64,000 nucleotides of DNA from Bacteroidales bacterium (GCA_017443465.1 JAFRXO010000032.1:1-64000), one strand, 5' to 3'. Shown: positions 1-8,425, counted from the first letter of the stretch. Made by a program: numbers and translations. Notes: generated from the letters alone by a model not told the origin.

Positions 1-184
1 ATATACGTCGAAGACAGGAGCTAAACCACATAACGAAATGGGAGCAATTCCTTACCTAAGCACTGGCTATAGGCTTGTGACCGAAAAGGGCTTCGTTTTG
101 CGTGCCGGCTTCCTCACGTTGTACGATACTGGCGGCAACAACTTCGTATTCTGGCCACACCTGGGCTTCGGCTGGGCTTTCTAA
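1..184 (+). CDS. Outer-membrane beta-barrel protein, C-terminal fragment
   Basis: The open frame enters from the left edge (codons in phase with position 2) and ends at a TAA at 182-184, giving about 60 residues. The fragment alternates aromatic or hydrophobic with polar residues, as in transmembrane beta strands. It ends in GFGWAF, and a terminal phenylalanine is the usual signal for BAM-dependent insertion of outer-membrane barrels. The start and most of the protein lie outside the window, so the family cannot be named. It is followed 38 bp later by a lipoprotein gene on the same strand, so the two may be co-transcribed. Confidence 0.55.
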   Translation, partial: YTSKTGAKPHNEMGAIPYLSTGYRLVTEKGFVLRAGFLTLYDTGGNNFVFWPHLGFGWAF

Positions 185-215
185 GTGTATTAAACAAATA
201 AGTGTATTAAACAAA
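182..215. repeat. Perfect tandem 17-bp duplication at a stop codon
   Basis: TAAGTGTATTAAACAAA occurs twice head to tail (182-198 and 199-215). The first copy begins exactly with the TAA stop codon of the upstream gene, and the second copy ends 7 bp before the ATG of the next gene. It fills almost the whole spacer. No function can be assigned. Confidence 0.9.
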
Positions 216-222
216 GGGGAAT

Positions 223-1194
223 ATGATCATGTTTAAAACTATTCTTAGGTATCATCAAATAGCCATATTATTAGCAACCTTCGGGTTGGTAACCCTGACG
301 GGGTGTGAAAAAGAACCGCAGGTGCCATACGATCCCATTCCGGACTATGTGCGTGCTGATTTCGAGGCACGCTATCCTGGGGCAACCCTGCAAAGCAACC
401 ATTATGGAGAGGATTACGATGGTTGGGCGGAACTGGAATTCATTGACAGTGATGGCCTTGAGGCGAAGGCACACTATAAGGACAAGGTCTGGATGATGAC
501 AAATAAGATGTACTCGACTGACGATTTCCTATTTCAGCTGCCAAGGAAGGTCGCCAGGGCTTATCTAAGCACAGGAGTTGAGAATGAGGACTACTCTGAG
601 ACAGGAAGTTGGCCTGGCAGCTATGTTATTGAAACATCTCGTAGAGGTATAGATCACAAGCAATTCGAGTTCCGCTTCGATGTGCCTCTGAAGGATACTC
701 AAGGTGTCAGTTCGGATGGGATTGTCCACAGGACGGAATATATCGTGATCAGCGAGAATGGTACCCTTTTATACGATTCCCATGGAGGATCCATCAATCC
801 TTCGTTTACATGGAGAGATATTTCTCCGTCTCTAGACGCTGTGAAGGCGCGATATCCATATGCGGAGATCCTGGGGGCTGTCAATGAGAGCGGAGACAAC
901 CTGGTATTTATCCTTGATAGTGGCATTATCAAGACTGCACGATCCCGTCAAGGTCGTGGTTGGGCATGGACAGAGACACGGCACAAATTGGATCCTGATA
1001 CACCCTTGAGTGAATCTGCCACAAAGGTCAAAGAAGATTTCCTTAGCGAAAATGATGGTTTCCGCTTCACCAGTCTCTATAGCATTGAAACTCCGGAAGG
1101 AGAATTTCTCGGACTCGGATTTGAGAAAGGACAGTGGGACTATGAGTCTTTTACCCTTTGGGAATCAACCATTCTTTTCACCCCTATAAGGTAA
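223..1194 (+). CDS. PepSY-like (BLIP-like) lipoprotein
   Basis: This 323-residue protein begins with a lipoprotein signal peptide: a basic and hydrophobic stretch, then LTGC with the modified cysteine at about residue 28. It is probably anchored on the periplasmic or surface side of a membrane. The rest contains repeated short alpha/beta units (a helix such as YVRADFEARYPGA followed by strands such as AELEF and AKAHY). These resemble the putative beta-lactamase-inhibitor-like PepSY-like family common in Bacteroidetes, whose biochemical role is unknown. A second ATG two codons downstream (229) is an equally plausible start. An A/G-rich stretch (aaagggga) precedes the start. The family assignment is from pattern recognition only. 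Confidence 0.7.
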   Translation: MIMFKTILRYHQIAILLATFGLVTLTGCEKEPQVPYDPIPDYVRADFEARYPGATLQSNHYGEDYDGWAELEFIDSDGLEAKAHYKDKVWMMTNKMYSTDDFLFQLPRKVARAYLSTGVENEDYSETGSWPGSYVIETSRRGIDHKQFEFRFDVPLKDTQGVSSDGIVHRTEYIVISENGTLLYDSHGGSINPSFTWRDISPSLDAVKARYPYAEILGAVNESGDNLVFILDSGIIKTARSRQGRGWAWTETRHKLDPDTPLSESATKVKEDFLSENDGFRFTSLYSIETPEGEFLGLGFEKGQWDYESFTLWESTILFTPIR

Positions 1195-1287
1195 GTGAAA
1201 GATTTGTGATAATAATGAATAAAGTCAGGAAGAGATTACTGATTATATTTATAATAATTTGTCACATAAATTGATACATTGTGAATG

Positions 1288-1322
1288 AAAAATCCCTCCC
1301 AGAGTACTCTGAGAGGGATTTT
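1288..1322 (-). terminator. Intrinsic terminator of ssrA (may act in both directions)
   Basis: The inverted repeat AAAATCCCTC...GAGGGATTTT, with an inner CAGAGTACTCTG palindrome, lies directly downstream of the tmRNA 3' end on the minus strand. It runs into a T-rich tract on that strand (gggatttttcattc). The A tract on the other side means it could also stop transcription from the upstream lipoprotein gene. Confidence 0.8.
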
Positions 1323-1324
1323 CG

Positions 1325-1717
1325 TGGAGATGGGCGGAGTCGAACCGCCGTCCAAACGCCGCATCAGGCAGCTTTCTACACGCTTATCCGTCCTTTGGTT
1401 TTCGTCTGTCGCCTGCCGGAAGGCGGGCCAGCGTCAGCTTATCCTTTGAATCTTGGCTGGCTTTAAAGGAGTCCACCAGTGCATCCGTCTTGGATGATAC
1501 CCCGTGATCGGATCAGAGACGGCGTAATGTCCGCGGGATACTCGTCCGACCGCAGCCTTGGCGGCCTGGATTAAGCTAATTGACTGAGTCTAATTAGGCA
1601 GCGAGTGCATAGTTGTCGTTGGCAACTGATTTTTTGAAGCCGAGATTAACGGGCCCACTTCAGGCGCCCGGCGTGCTTACCGTCCGAGGTCAACGCTGTC
1701 AAAACCAGTACATCCCC
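1325..1717 (-). ncRNA. ssrA: Transfer-messenger RNA (tmRNA)
   Basis: tmRNA rescues stalled ribosomes and tags the nascent peptide for proteolysis. Read on the minus strand, the 5' end GGGGATG (1717-1711) pairs with CATCTCC at the 3' end to form the tRNA-like acceptor stem. The 3' end carries a T arm (GGCGGTTCGACTCCGCC). The tag frame lies at about 1620-1594 and reads GCC AAC GAC AAC TAT GCA CTC GCT GCC TAA, giving ANDNYALAA. The preceding bases CAGTT resemble the bases upstream of the E. coli resume codon. The 3' CCA is not encoded. At 393 nt the length is normal. Pseudoknots were not folded. The minus-strand -7 box is at 1746-1739 and the terminator at 1322-1288. Confidence 0.95.
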
Positions 1718-1738
1718 ATTCAGATCGGAAAACTTCTG

Positions 1739-1746
1739 CAAATATA
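1739..1746 (-). promoter_or_regulatory. -7 promoter box of ssrA
   Basis: CAAATATA on the plus strand reads TATATTTG on the minus strand, a match to the Bacteroidetes TANNTTTG -7 element. It sits about 22 nt upstream of the mature tmRNA 5' end, leaving a short leader for RNase P to remove. It is only 13 bp from the divergent promoter box of the next gene. Confidence 0.7.
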
Positions 1747-1758
1747 ACCTTTTTTGAC

Positions 1759-1766
1759 TAATTTTG
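1759..1766 (+). promoter_or_regulatory. -7 box abutting the start codon (near-leaderless mRNA)
   Basis: TAATTTTG matches TANNTTTG and is separated from the ATG at 1770 by only three bases. A transcript starting a few bases downstream of the box would have almost no 5' untranslated region. Confidence 0.6.
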
Positions 1767-1769
1767 CAT

Positions 1770-2192
1770 ATGGATATAACTGATTGTGGCATGGAAAGGC
1801 AGATCTGGGACCCCCTGAGAAAGAAATCAGTAGCACTCACTCCGGAAGAAGAAGTGAGGCAATGGATTATCAGTGTTCTCCACGAACAAAGCGGAGTTCC
1901 CTATCATGCCATGATGAGCGAGACATTCTTCAAGTACGGGAAGAAGTCTTTCCGCGCTGACCTGATCGTATGGGACCGTGCCCTCGCTCCTGCAGTCGTG
2001 GTAGAGTGCAAGCGTCCCGAGGTAGCTCTGGACAGTGAGGTCCTCTCCCAGGCCCTCCGCTACGACCTGGCGCTCGAAGTCCGCTGGATCATTATTACCA
2101 ATGGCAATTCGACGGCGGTTTTCTATCGGGATAAAGGTGCCTACACGCGCACCGACAGGCTGCCGCTGTACAGTGAAATCCGTATGAGGTAA
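1770..2192 (+). CDS. Stand-alone HsdR N-terminal domain nuclease-like protein
   Basis: The protein of about 140 residues matches the N-terminal domain of type I restriction endonuclease R subunits, found alone in many Bacteroidetes genomes. It carries a PD-(D/E)XK-type core: an acidic residue in FRADLIVWD followed by VVVECKRP (ExK). A C-terminal strand region ends in IIITNG. No HsdM, HsdS or helicase domain lies nearby, so it is not a restriction system. Its physiological role is not known to me. An upstream TTG (1764) could also open the frame, but the ATG at 1770 is preferred because the promoter box ends at 1766. It is followed 14 bp later by the CCA/poly(A) polymerase gene. Confidence 0.8.
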   Translation: MDITDCGMERQIWDPLRKKSVALTPEEEVRQWIISVLHEQSGVPYHAMMSETFFKYGKKSFRADLIVWDRALAPAVVVECKRPEVALDSEVLSQALRYDLALEVRWIIITNGNSTAVFYRDKGAYTRTDRLPLYSEIRMR

Positions 2193-2206
2193 GACCCTGG
2201 AAGGAT

Positions 2207-3739
2207 ATGGCAGAGACTATATTGACAGAGTATCTCGTTCATCCGGTCTTCGGAATGATTTCCGAGGTCGCGGCCGCCACAGGCATCAGGGCATATGTGA
2301 TAGGAGGATATGTCCGTGACTGTTTCCTCGGACGTCCCTGCAACGATGTGGACATAGTAGTCGAGGGGAGCGGGATAGGATTCGCCGAGGAGGTGGGAAA
2401 GTACATCTCCGGACATGAGCATCGCGACTGCAAGGTCTCTTATTTCAAGAACTTCGGGACCGCAATGCTCCACTGGCGTTCCATCGAGGTGGAATTCGTC
2501 GGGGCGAGGAAAGAATCCTACAGGCGTGAGAGCCGCAAGCCCATTGTCGAGAACGGTAGCCTCAAGGACGACCAGCTTCGCAGGGACTTCACTATCAATG
2601 CGATGGCGCTCAGCCTCAACAAGGAAGATTACGGCGCCCTCCTCGATCCCTTCGGCGGGGTCAGGGACCTGATAGCCGGTATCATCCGTACACCGCTTGA
2701 GCCCTGCCAGACCTATTCCGACGACCCGTTGCGCATGCTTCGCGCCATCCGGTTCGCGACTACTCTCAGCACTCCGGACCTTCAGTTCACCATAGTCCCG
2801 GAGTCAATAGATGCCATGAAGCAGATGAAGGACAGGCTGACAATCCTTTCCAAGGAACGCATAGTCGAGGAACTGGACAAGATCCTGGTGTGCGACAGGC
2901 CTTCCGGGGCATTCCGTATAATGGACGAAACCGGGCTTCTGGATTACATCCTTCCCTGGCTTACCAGGCTGAAGGGAGTGGAAACAGTTGACGGTAAAGG
3001 ACATAAGGACAACTTCTCTCACTCTCTCCAGGTAGTCGACAACGTTGCCGAGGAGGAACTTACCGCGATAGCCGAAGGCCGCCTGAAGGATTATGTGGTC
3101 CATGAAGACGGTAACGGTTTCGACGAGAAGATGCGCACCAAACCCAACGTATGGCTCAGGTGGGCGGCCCTCCTTCATGATATCGGAAAGGAGAAGACGA
3201 AGCGATTCGATCCCGTTGCGGGGTGGACCTTCCACGGCCACGACGCCGTCGGCGGAAGGTTGGTGCCGAAGATTTTCCAGAGCCTTCATATGCCTCTTAA
3301 CGAGAAGATGAAATATGTCCGGAAGCTGGTGGAAATGCATCTGCGTCCCATCGCGCTGGTAGATGATGAGGTGACCGATTCCGCAGTGCGCAGGCTCCTG
3401 TTCGACGCCGGGAATGACATCGATGACCTGATGCTCCTGTGTAACGCCGACATCACTTCCAAGAATGCAGCGAAGGTGGCCCGCCTGAGGCACAATTTCG
3501 AGCGTGTGAGGGTGAAGCTCGCCGAGGTGGAGGCCAAGGATGCAATCCGCAACTTCAAGAATCCCATTGACGGAGAGTACATTATGAAGACATATGGCAT
3601 CGGTCCCGGCCATGTGATCGGAGTGCTCAAGGAAAAGGTGAAGGACGCCATACTCGACGGCCGGATCGAAAACACTTTCGAGGCTGCGGACGCCTATATG
3701 CGTTCCCTCGCGTCCGAATTCGGGCTCCATGAAGCCTGA
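2207..3739 (+). CDS. cca: CCA tRNA nucleotidyltransferase / poly(A) polymerase family, with HD domain
   Basis: This 510-residue enzyme adds or repairs the 3' CCA end of tRNAs, or acts as a poly(A) polymerase. The class II nucleotidyltransferase head is clear: VIGGYVRD at about residues 30-37 and the metal-binding acidic motif NDVDIVV. RRDFTINAMAL and DPLRMLRAIRFA (the RNA- and nucleotide-binding motifs) follow. An HD phosphohydrolase domain with LLHDIGKEKTKRF lies in the second half. The length fits the HD-containing bacterial type. CCA addition is the more likely role because the tmRNA in this window lacks an encoded CCA. Sequence alone does not fully separate it from poly(A) polymerase. Confidence 0.88.
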   Translation: MAETILTEYLVHPVFGMISEVAAATGIRAYVIGGYVRDCFLGRPCNDVDIVVEGSGIGFAEEVGKYISGHEHRDCKVSYFKNFGTAMLHWRSIEVEFVGARKESYRRESRKPIVENGSLKDDQLRRDFTINAMALSLNKEDYGALLDPFGGVRDLIAGIIRTPLEPCQTYSDDPLRMLRAIRFATTLSTPDLQFTIVPESIDAMKQMKDRLTILSKERIVEELDKILVCDRPSGAFRIMDETGLLDYILPWLTRLKGVETVDGKGHKDNFSHSLQVVDNVAEEELTAIAEGRLKDYVVHEDGNGFDEKMRTKPNVWLRWAALLHDIGKEKTKRFDPVAGWTFHGHDAVGGRLVPKIFQSLHMPLNEKMKYVRKLVEMHLRPIALVDDEVTDSAVRRLLFDAGNDIDDLMLLCNADITSKNAAKVARLRHNFERVRVKLAEVEAKDAIRNFKNPIDGEYIMKTYGIGPGHVIGVLKEKVKDAILDGRIENTFEAADAYMRSLASEFGLHEA

Positions 3740-3768
3740 CATATGCTTATTCCAGACATATGCTTACA
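3735..3768. repeat. Imperfect 17-bp tandem duplication around a start codon
   Basis: GACATATGCTTA occurs at 3738-3749 and again at 3755-3766, a period of 17 bp; the flanking 17-mers agree at 14 of 17 positions. The first copy overlaps the TGA stop of cca. The second copy contains the ATG (3760) of the recombinase gene. The ATG in the first copy is out of frame and leads to an early stop. Confidence 0.8.
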
Positions 3769-4755
3769 GAGGAGTTCCTGACATACCTGCGTACCGTAAA
3801 GCGCTATTCCGACCGCACCCAGGACATATATGAGGGCGTGCTGGAGTCGTGGTGCGGTTTCCTGTGCCGTGAAGGGGAGGCCCTCACTGATGAATTGACA
3901 GTGAAGTCTTTACAGCCATCGCTGCTCCGATCATATGAAGTCAGCCTCGTCTCTTCGGGCCATTCGGCCAGGACGGTGTGCCAGCATATGTCCGCCCTGA
4001 GTTCGTTCTGCCGCTGGCTCATGCTCCGGGGAATCCTGGATTCCAATCCGGTCAAACGGGTCTCCCGTCCCAAGGTGGAAAAAAGGCTCCCGTATTTCTA
4101 CAAGGAAGAAGCGCTAGAGCAGTATCTGGAGTCGTCTTCATATGCGGCTGACCGTGAATCGCTTGAATACCTGAAAACCGCTCTCGCTCAAAAAGATGAC
4201 AAGGCGGCGAAGGAGATTTACGAGGCCCGTCTGAGGAGGATGGTCATGTCCCTTCTTTCAGGTACCGGAATCCGCAGGGCGGAACTGATCGGACTAAGGG
4301 TGAACTCATATGATCCCGGACGCAAAATCCTAAAAGTGAGGGGGAAAGGGGACAAGATGAGAGAAATTCCTCTGATTGGCACATTATCTGAAGAAATTTC
4401 GTTATATTTGAAAGCAGTTGAGGCGGTAGATAAGAGAGTGAGACCTGCAGATTCACCAATGCTTGTTACTTTTTCGGGAAGCAAACTCTATCCGGAAGCG
4501 GTTGACAGGATGGTGAAAAGGGAGCTGGAAGGCGTCAAAGGCATTACGGGGCGGAAATCCCCCCATGTCCTCAGGCACACCCTGGCGACTGGACTGCTCA
4601 ACAATGAGGCGGACCTGAACTCGATCAAGGAGCTTCTCGGTCACTCCTCGCTGGCAGCAACGCAGGTTTACACCCACACCTCTGTCGCTCAACTGAAACA
4701 AGTTTATAAACAATCCCACCCAAGGGCTAAAAGCGGAGGTAAAAATGGAGATTAA
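3760..4755 (+). CDS. Tyrosine recombinase, XerC/XerD type
   Basis: This 331-residue site-specific recombinase probably resolves chromosome dimers. The N-terminal SAM-like core-binding domain spans roughly residues 1-90. The catalytic domain carries the full set of active-site residues: Arg172 in GIRRAEL, His269 and Arg272 in HVLRHTLA, His295 in LGHSSL and the Tyr304 nucleophile in QVYTH. The length is slightly above the usual 300, with an extra loop near residues 125-155 (LAQKDDKAAKEIY). The housekeeping neighbours and the absence of att sites or cargo genes argue against a mobile-element integrase. Its end overlaps the hibernation factor gene by 11 bp, implying translational coupling. Confidence 0.9.
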   Translation: MLTEEFLTYLRTVKRYSDRTQDIYEGVLESWCGFLCREGEALTDELTVKSLQPSLLRSYEVSLVSSGHSARTVCQHMSALSSFCRWLMLRGILDSNPVKRVSRPKVEKRLPYFYKEEALEQYLESSSYAADRESLEYLKTALAQKDDKAAKEIYEARLRRMVMSLLSGTGIRRAELIGLRVNSYDPGRKILKVRGKGDKMREIPLIGTLSEEISLYLKAVEAVDKRVRPADSPMLVTFSGSKLYPEAVDRMVKRELEGVKGITGRKSPHVLRHTLATGLLNNEADLNSIKELLGHSSLAATQVYTHTSVAQLKQVYKQSHPRAKSGGKNGD

Positions 4756-5038
4756 AGTCAGATCTTTGAAGTTCGACGCCGACCAGAAACTTCAGGCGTT
4801 CATCGAAAAGAAAGTCTCGAAGCTCGAGAGGTTCTATGAAGGGGCTGATTCCGAAGTGACTTTGTCGCTCGGTCCGAAACCTGAGAACAAGACCGTCAAA
4901 CTCACCGTCTTTGCGCCTGGCCAGAAATTCGTCATCGAGAGGAGTTCAGTCTCCTTCGAGAACGCCATCGAGGCTGCTGCAGATGCGATGAAGGAAAAGT
5001 TGACCAGGGCCAAGGAAAAGAGGGATGAAATTCAGTAA
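4745..5038 (+). CDS. hpf: Ribosome hibernation promoting factor, short form
   Basis: This 97-residue protein has the beta-alpha-beta-beta-beta-alpha pattern of the HPF/RaiA (YfiA) family. It begins MEIKVRSLKFDAD, has an amphipathic helix FIEKKVSKLERFYEGA, and ends in a basic helix (AAADAMKEKLTRAKEKRDE). Family members bind the 30S decoding channel and stabilise inactive 100S ribosomes in stationary phase. There is no long C-terminal extension, so this is the short type. The start lies inside the recombinase gene and the end overlaps the possible first start codon of the GH3 gene. Confidence 0.9.
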   Translation: MEIKVRSLKFDADQKLQAFIEKKVSKLERFYEGADSEVTLSLGPKPENKTVKLTVFAPGQKFVIERSSVSFENAIEAAADAMKEKLTRAKEKRDEIQ

Positions 5039-7334
5039 TTCAATGAAACATAACTATTTAGCAATTATCGCTTGCATGGCTGTATCCTTGACTGGATGCG
5101 GCCATGCATCGCAGAAAGGTACTGCCCCCGAGGCTGCATATCTTGATCCGTCCAAGGACATCGAGACCCGTGTCGAAGATGCTCTTTCCAGGATGACCAG
5201 GGATGAGAAGCTGGCCGTGATCCACGCACAGTCAAAATTCAGTTCAGCAGGTGTACCTCGCCTTGGTATCCCCGAGGTGTGGACAGATGACGGTCCCCAC
5301 GGTGTACGTCCCGAGGTTTTCTGGGACCAGTGGAACCAGGCCGGCTGGACCAATGACTCCTGTACTGCTTTCCCGGCCCTGACATGCCTTGCAGCTACCT
5401 GGGACACAGAATTGTCCGCCCTCTACGGCAAGAGCGTGGGTGAAGAAGCACGTTACCGCAAGAAGGACATCCTTCTCGGTCCCGGAGTGAACATCTACCG
5501 TACTCCTGTCTGCGGCCGTAATTTCGAATATATGGGTGAGGATCCTTTCCTATCTTCCCAGACCGTCGTGCCATATGTCCAGGGTGTACAGAGCAACGGA
5601 GTGGCTGTGTGCGTAAAGCATTATGCCCTCAACAACCAGGAACTCAACAGGAACAACACCGACGTGAATGTCAGCGACAGGGCTCTCTACGAGATCTACC
5701 TGCCTGCGTTCAAGGCTGCCGTCATGAAAGGCGGAGCATGGGCCGTTATGGGATCCTACAACCTCTACAAGGGCTTCTTCAACTGCCATAATCCCTATCT
5801 GGTCAATGAGATCCTGAAAGGGGAATTCGGTTTCGACGGAGTGCTGGTCTCCGACTGGGGCGGCACCCATGACACCGTCCAGGCTGCTGAGAACGGCCTT
5901 GACATGGAGTTCGGAACCTGGACCAACGGACTTACGAACGGGGTTTCGAATGCATATGACAACTATTACATGGCCAGGCCTTACAGGGAACTCCTGATTT
6001 CCGGCAAGCAGACTGAGGAAAACCTCGACAACAAGGTCCGCAGGGTGCTCAGGCTGATATTCCGTACCAGCATGAGTCCTGACAGGCCGTTTGGCAAGTT
6101 CACTTCTCCTGAGCATTACGCAGCCGCCAGGAAGATCGGTTCCGAGGGAATCGTACTCCTGAAGAACGACGGCGCCCTCCTTCCGATGAAAGACGGCGGG
6201 AAGATCCTGGTAGTAGGGGAGAATGCAGTCAAGCCCATGACAGTGGGCGGCGGTTCATCTTCCCTGAAAGTCCAGCATGAGATATCTCCGCTCCAGGGTA
6301 TCCAGGAACGCTTCAAAGGCGCAAAGGTAGAGTACCAGCGCGGTTACGTGGGCGATCCTACGAGCAATTACAACGGTGTCAAGCTGGCCGTGGACCTCTC
6401 CGAGGACCGTTCCGCTGAGCAGCTCATAGCAGATGCTGTCGCTGCCGCCGCAGATGCCGATTACGTGATTTTCATCGGTGGTCTCAACAAGAGCAACCAT
6501 CAGGATGCAGAGGGAGCCGACAGGCTCGCCCTTGGCCTTCCATATGATCAGGATGCAGTTATCGAGGCTCTCGCCGCGGCGAACCCGCATCTGATCGTGG
6601 TGAACATATCCGGAAGCTCCGTCGCCATGCCGTGGATTGACAAGGTCCCCGCAGTCGTGCAGGACTGGTATCTCGGAAGCGAGGCCGGCCGTTCCCTGGC
6701 CGATGTCCTTTCCGGAGACGTGAACCCCAGCGGCAAGCTGCCCTTTACATTCCCGGTCGCCCTGGAAGACGGTCCGATCAGGACAGTGGAGCAGTATCCC
6801 GGTATCCCTTATCAGCAGACTCTCAGCGGAATCACCAGGACCATCTACAAGGAGGATTATTCCGAAGGCATATATGTTGGCTACCGCTGGTTCGAGAAGC
6901 AGGGCATCAAGCCTCTCTTCCCATTCGGATATGGTCTGAGCTATACCACTTTTGAGCTTGGCGACGCTTCTGTACGCGGTTCCCTTTCATCGGGGCGCTA
7001 TGGAGCCGGCAGTTATCCCGAAGGCCGGAAGCACCTGACTGTCAAGGTCCCTGTGAAGAATACCGGTTCTGTTGACGGAGCTGAGGTAGTTCAGCTCTAC
7101 ATATGCGCCAAAGAGTCTTCGGTGGACCGTCCCGTCAAGGAACTGAAGGGCTACAAGAAGGTCTTCCTCCGCAGCGGGGAATCGGCCGTGGTCTCTTTCG
7201 AGATCGATCCTTCCGCAGTCGCATATTTCGACGAGGGCGCCCATGAATGGGTTGCCGAACCCGGGACTTACCAGGCCATGGTCGGCGTTTCATCCGCCGA
7301 CATCCGCAGCATCGTGGATTTCAATGTGAGGTAA
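5025..7334 (+). CDS. Glycoside hydrolase family 3 lipoprotein (beta-glucosidase or beta-xylosidase)
   Basis: This enzyme of about 769 residues removes terminal beta-linked sugars. A lipoprotein signal peptide ends in SLTGC (Cys25 from this start; Cys19 if translation begins at the ATG at 5043), so it is membrane-anchored outside the cytoplasm. The GH3 TIM barrel shows DGPHGVRP, GRNFEYMGEDP, VKHYALNNQE and the nucleophile Asp277 in LVSDWGG. A GH3 C-terminal alpha/beta domain (EGIVLLKNDGALLPM, YLGSEAGRSLADVLSGD, GKLPFTFP) and a fibronectin-III-like domain (LTVKVPVKNTGSVDGAEV) follow. Substrate cannot be read from sequence. No SusC/SusD pair is nearby, so it is not part of a visible polysaccharide utilisation locus. 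The start at 5025 has an A/G-rich upstream stretch; 5043 would avoid the overlap with hpf. Confidence 0.88.
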   Translation: MKFSNSMKHNYLAIIACMAVSLTGCGHASQKGTAPEAAYLDPSKDIETRVEDALSRMTRDEKLAVIHAQSKFSSAGVPRLGIPEVWTDDGPHGVRPEVFWDQWNQAGWTNDSCTAFPALTCLAATWDTELSALYGKSVGEEARYRKKDILLGPGVNIYRTPVCGRNFEYMGEDPFLSSQTVVPYVQGVQSNGVAVCVKHYALNNQELNRNNTDVNVSDRALYEIYLPAFKAAVMKGGAWAVMGSYNLYKGFFNCHNPYLVNEILKGEFGFDGVLVSDWGGTHDTVQAAENGLDMEFGTWTNGLTNGVSNAYDNYYMARPYRELLISGKQTEENLDNKVRRVLRLIFRTSMSPDRPFGKFTSPEHYAAARKIGSEGIVLLKNDGALLPMKDGGKILVVGENAVKPMTVGGGSSSLKVQHEISPLQGIQERFKGAKVEYQRGYVGDPTSNYNGVKLAVDLSEDRSAEQLIADAVAAAADADYVIFIGGLNKSNHQDAEGADRLALGLPYDQDAVIEALAAANPHLIVVNISGSSVAMPWIDKVPAVVQDWYLGSEAGRSLADVLSGDVNPSGKLPFTFPVALEDGPIRTVEQYPGIPYQQTLSGITRTIYKEDYSEGIYVGYRWFEKQGIKPLFPFGYGLSYTTFELGDASVRGSLSSGRYGAGSYPEGRKHLTVKVPVKNTGSVDGAEVVQLYICAKESSVDRPVKELKGYKKVFLRSGESAVVSFEIDPSAVAYFDEGAHEWVAEPGTYQAMVGVSSADIRSIVDFNVR

Positions 7335-7338
7335 GCAT

Positions 7339-8385
7339 ATGGCCAGGACGGCAGGATACATCGCTCTGGAGGCTCAGTGCAGGAAGATCGTTGAGGACGC
7401 GAAAGCCGGCGTATTCGCGCCGGTGTACCTGCTTATGGGCGAAGAACCGTATTACCCGGACTTGGTGTGCCAGGCGATCATAGACAATGCGCTTCCTGAG
7501 GAGGAAAGGGACTTCAACCAGACCATATGCTATGGAATGGATGTCGAGGCGGAGACCGTAATAACCGCGGCGCGCCGTTATCCCATGATGGCTGAGCGTC
7601 AGCTGGTGGTGGTCAAGGAAGCCCAGAACATGAAGAGCCTTGACCAGCTGTCCATATATTGCGAAAATCCGCTCGACAGTACTATCCTGGTCATCCTTCT
7701 TCACGGGGCGAAATACGACAAGCGCAAATCCCTTTATCTCGCGGCAAAGAAGAACGGGGTAATAGTGGAGTCCAATCTGCTTAAGGACTATGAAGTGGCA
7801 GACTGGATTCTCTCATGGTACTCCGGAAAGGGCCTTCAGATAGATCCTGATGCGGCTGCTTTGCTTGCCGAGGATGCAGGAGCGGACCTGGGGAAGATCG
7901 CGGTCGAGACTGAGAAGCTCATGAAGAACCTGCCTGAGGGTACTGTAAGGGTGACTGCAGCAGACATAGAGAAGAATGTGGGCATAAGCCGTCAGTTCTC
8001 TATTTTCGAGCTCACAAAGGCACTGTCCCTCCACAGGGCTCCTGATGCCTTGCGGCTGGCGGCTCACATCGGGAACGCCCCGAAGTTCGCCCTGCCGGCT
8101 GCTACGAGTGCCCTTTTCATGCATTTCGGCAGGATACTCCGCTATCATGCCCTTTTGCAGAAGAATCCTCGTCCCCAGAATGCCGAGAAGGCAGCGGTAC
8201 TTGCCGTAAACCCGTATTTTTTCCGTGAATATGACTCTGCCGTCTCTTTTTATCCTCTGCAGAAATGCCTGAAAATCATATCCCTTCTGACTGAATATGA
8301 TTATCGCGGCAAAGGAGGCGACAGCGGGGAGGCTACTGGGGCGGATCTTCTCATGGAACTGGTGACAAAAATACTGAATCTTTGA
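7339..8385 (+). CDS. holA: DNA polymerase III delta subunit
   Basis: This 348-residue clamp-loader subunit opens the beta sliding clamp. The N-terminal region (FAPVYLLMGEEPYY) matches the start of the AAA+-like HolA fold, which lacks a functional Walker A. The middle contains VVVKEAQNMKSLDQL and the loop LHGAKYDKRKSL. The C-terminal collar domain includes ISRQFSIFELTKALS. The length agrees with the family. The ATG follows the GH3 stop by four bases and lies in a CATATG. In Bacteroidetes holA often lies near an HsdR-N gene, as it does here within six genes. Confidence 0.9.
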   Translation: MARTAGYIALEAQCRKIVEDAKAGVFAPVYLLMGEEPYYPDLVCQAIIDNALPEEERDFNQTICYGMDVEAETVITAARRYPMMAERQLVVVKEAQNMKSLDQLSIYCENPLDSTILVILLHGAKYDKRKSLYLAAKKNGVIVESNLLKDYEVADWILSWYSGKGLQIDPDAAALLAEDAGADLGKIAVETEKLMKNLPEGTVRVTAADIEKNVGISRQFSIFELTKALSLHRAPDALRLAAHIGNAPKFALPAATSALFMHFGRILRYHALLQKNPRPQNAEKAAVLAVNPYFFREYDSAVSFYPLQKCLKIISLLTEYDYRGKGGDSGEATGADLLMELVTKILNL

Positions 8386-8425
8386 AATTTCATTAAAAAA
8401 ATATTGCAATTCGATAAATCTTTTA

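Noticed and set aside
1215..1274. A 19-codon hydrophobic frame (MNKVRKRLLIIF...) between the lipoprotein and ssrA
   Set aside because: It lies in A+T-rich spacer, where isoleucine-rich short frames arise by chance, and has no ribosome-binding signal or known family.
1281..1466. Forward open frame of 61 codons
   Set aside because: It lies over the ssrA terminator and the tRNA-like 3' part of tmRNA on the other strand.
1770..2192. HsdR-N protein as part of a restriction or defence island
   Set aside because: No HsdM, HsdS, helicase or other defence gene is nearby; such single-domain proteins are common housekeeping-linked genes in Bacteroidetes.
2804..3742. Long minus-strand frame of 312 codons opposite cca
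   Set aside because: It is a shadow of a gene with clear family motifs on the plus strand; composition is unlike a protein. The same holds for the long opposite-strand frames at 8423-9454, 13701-14684, 19999-20730 and 37950-38915.
3760..4755. Tyrosine recombinase as a sign of a mobile element or integron
   Set aside because: The neighbours are housekeeping genes, and I see no tRNA target, att duplications, cargo or second integrase.
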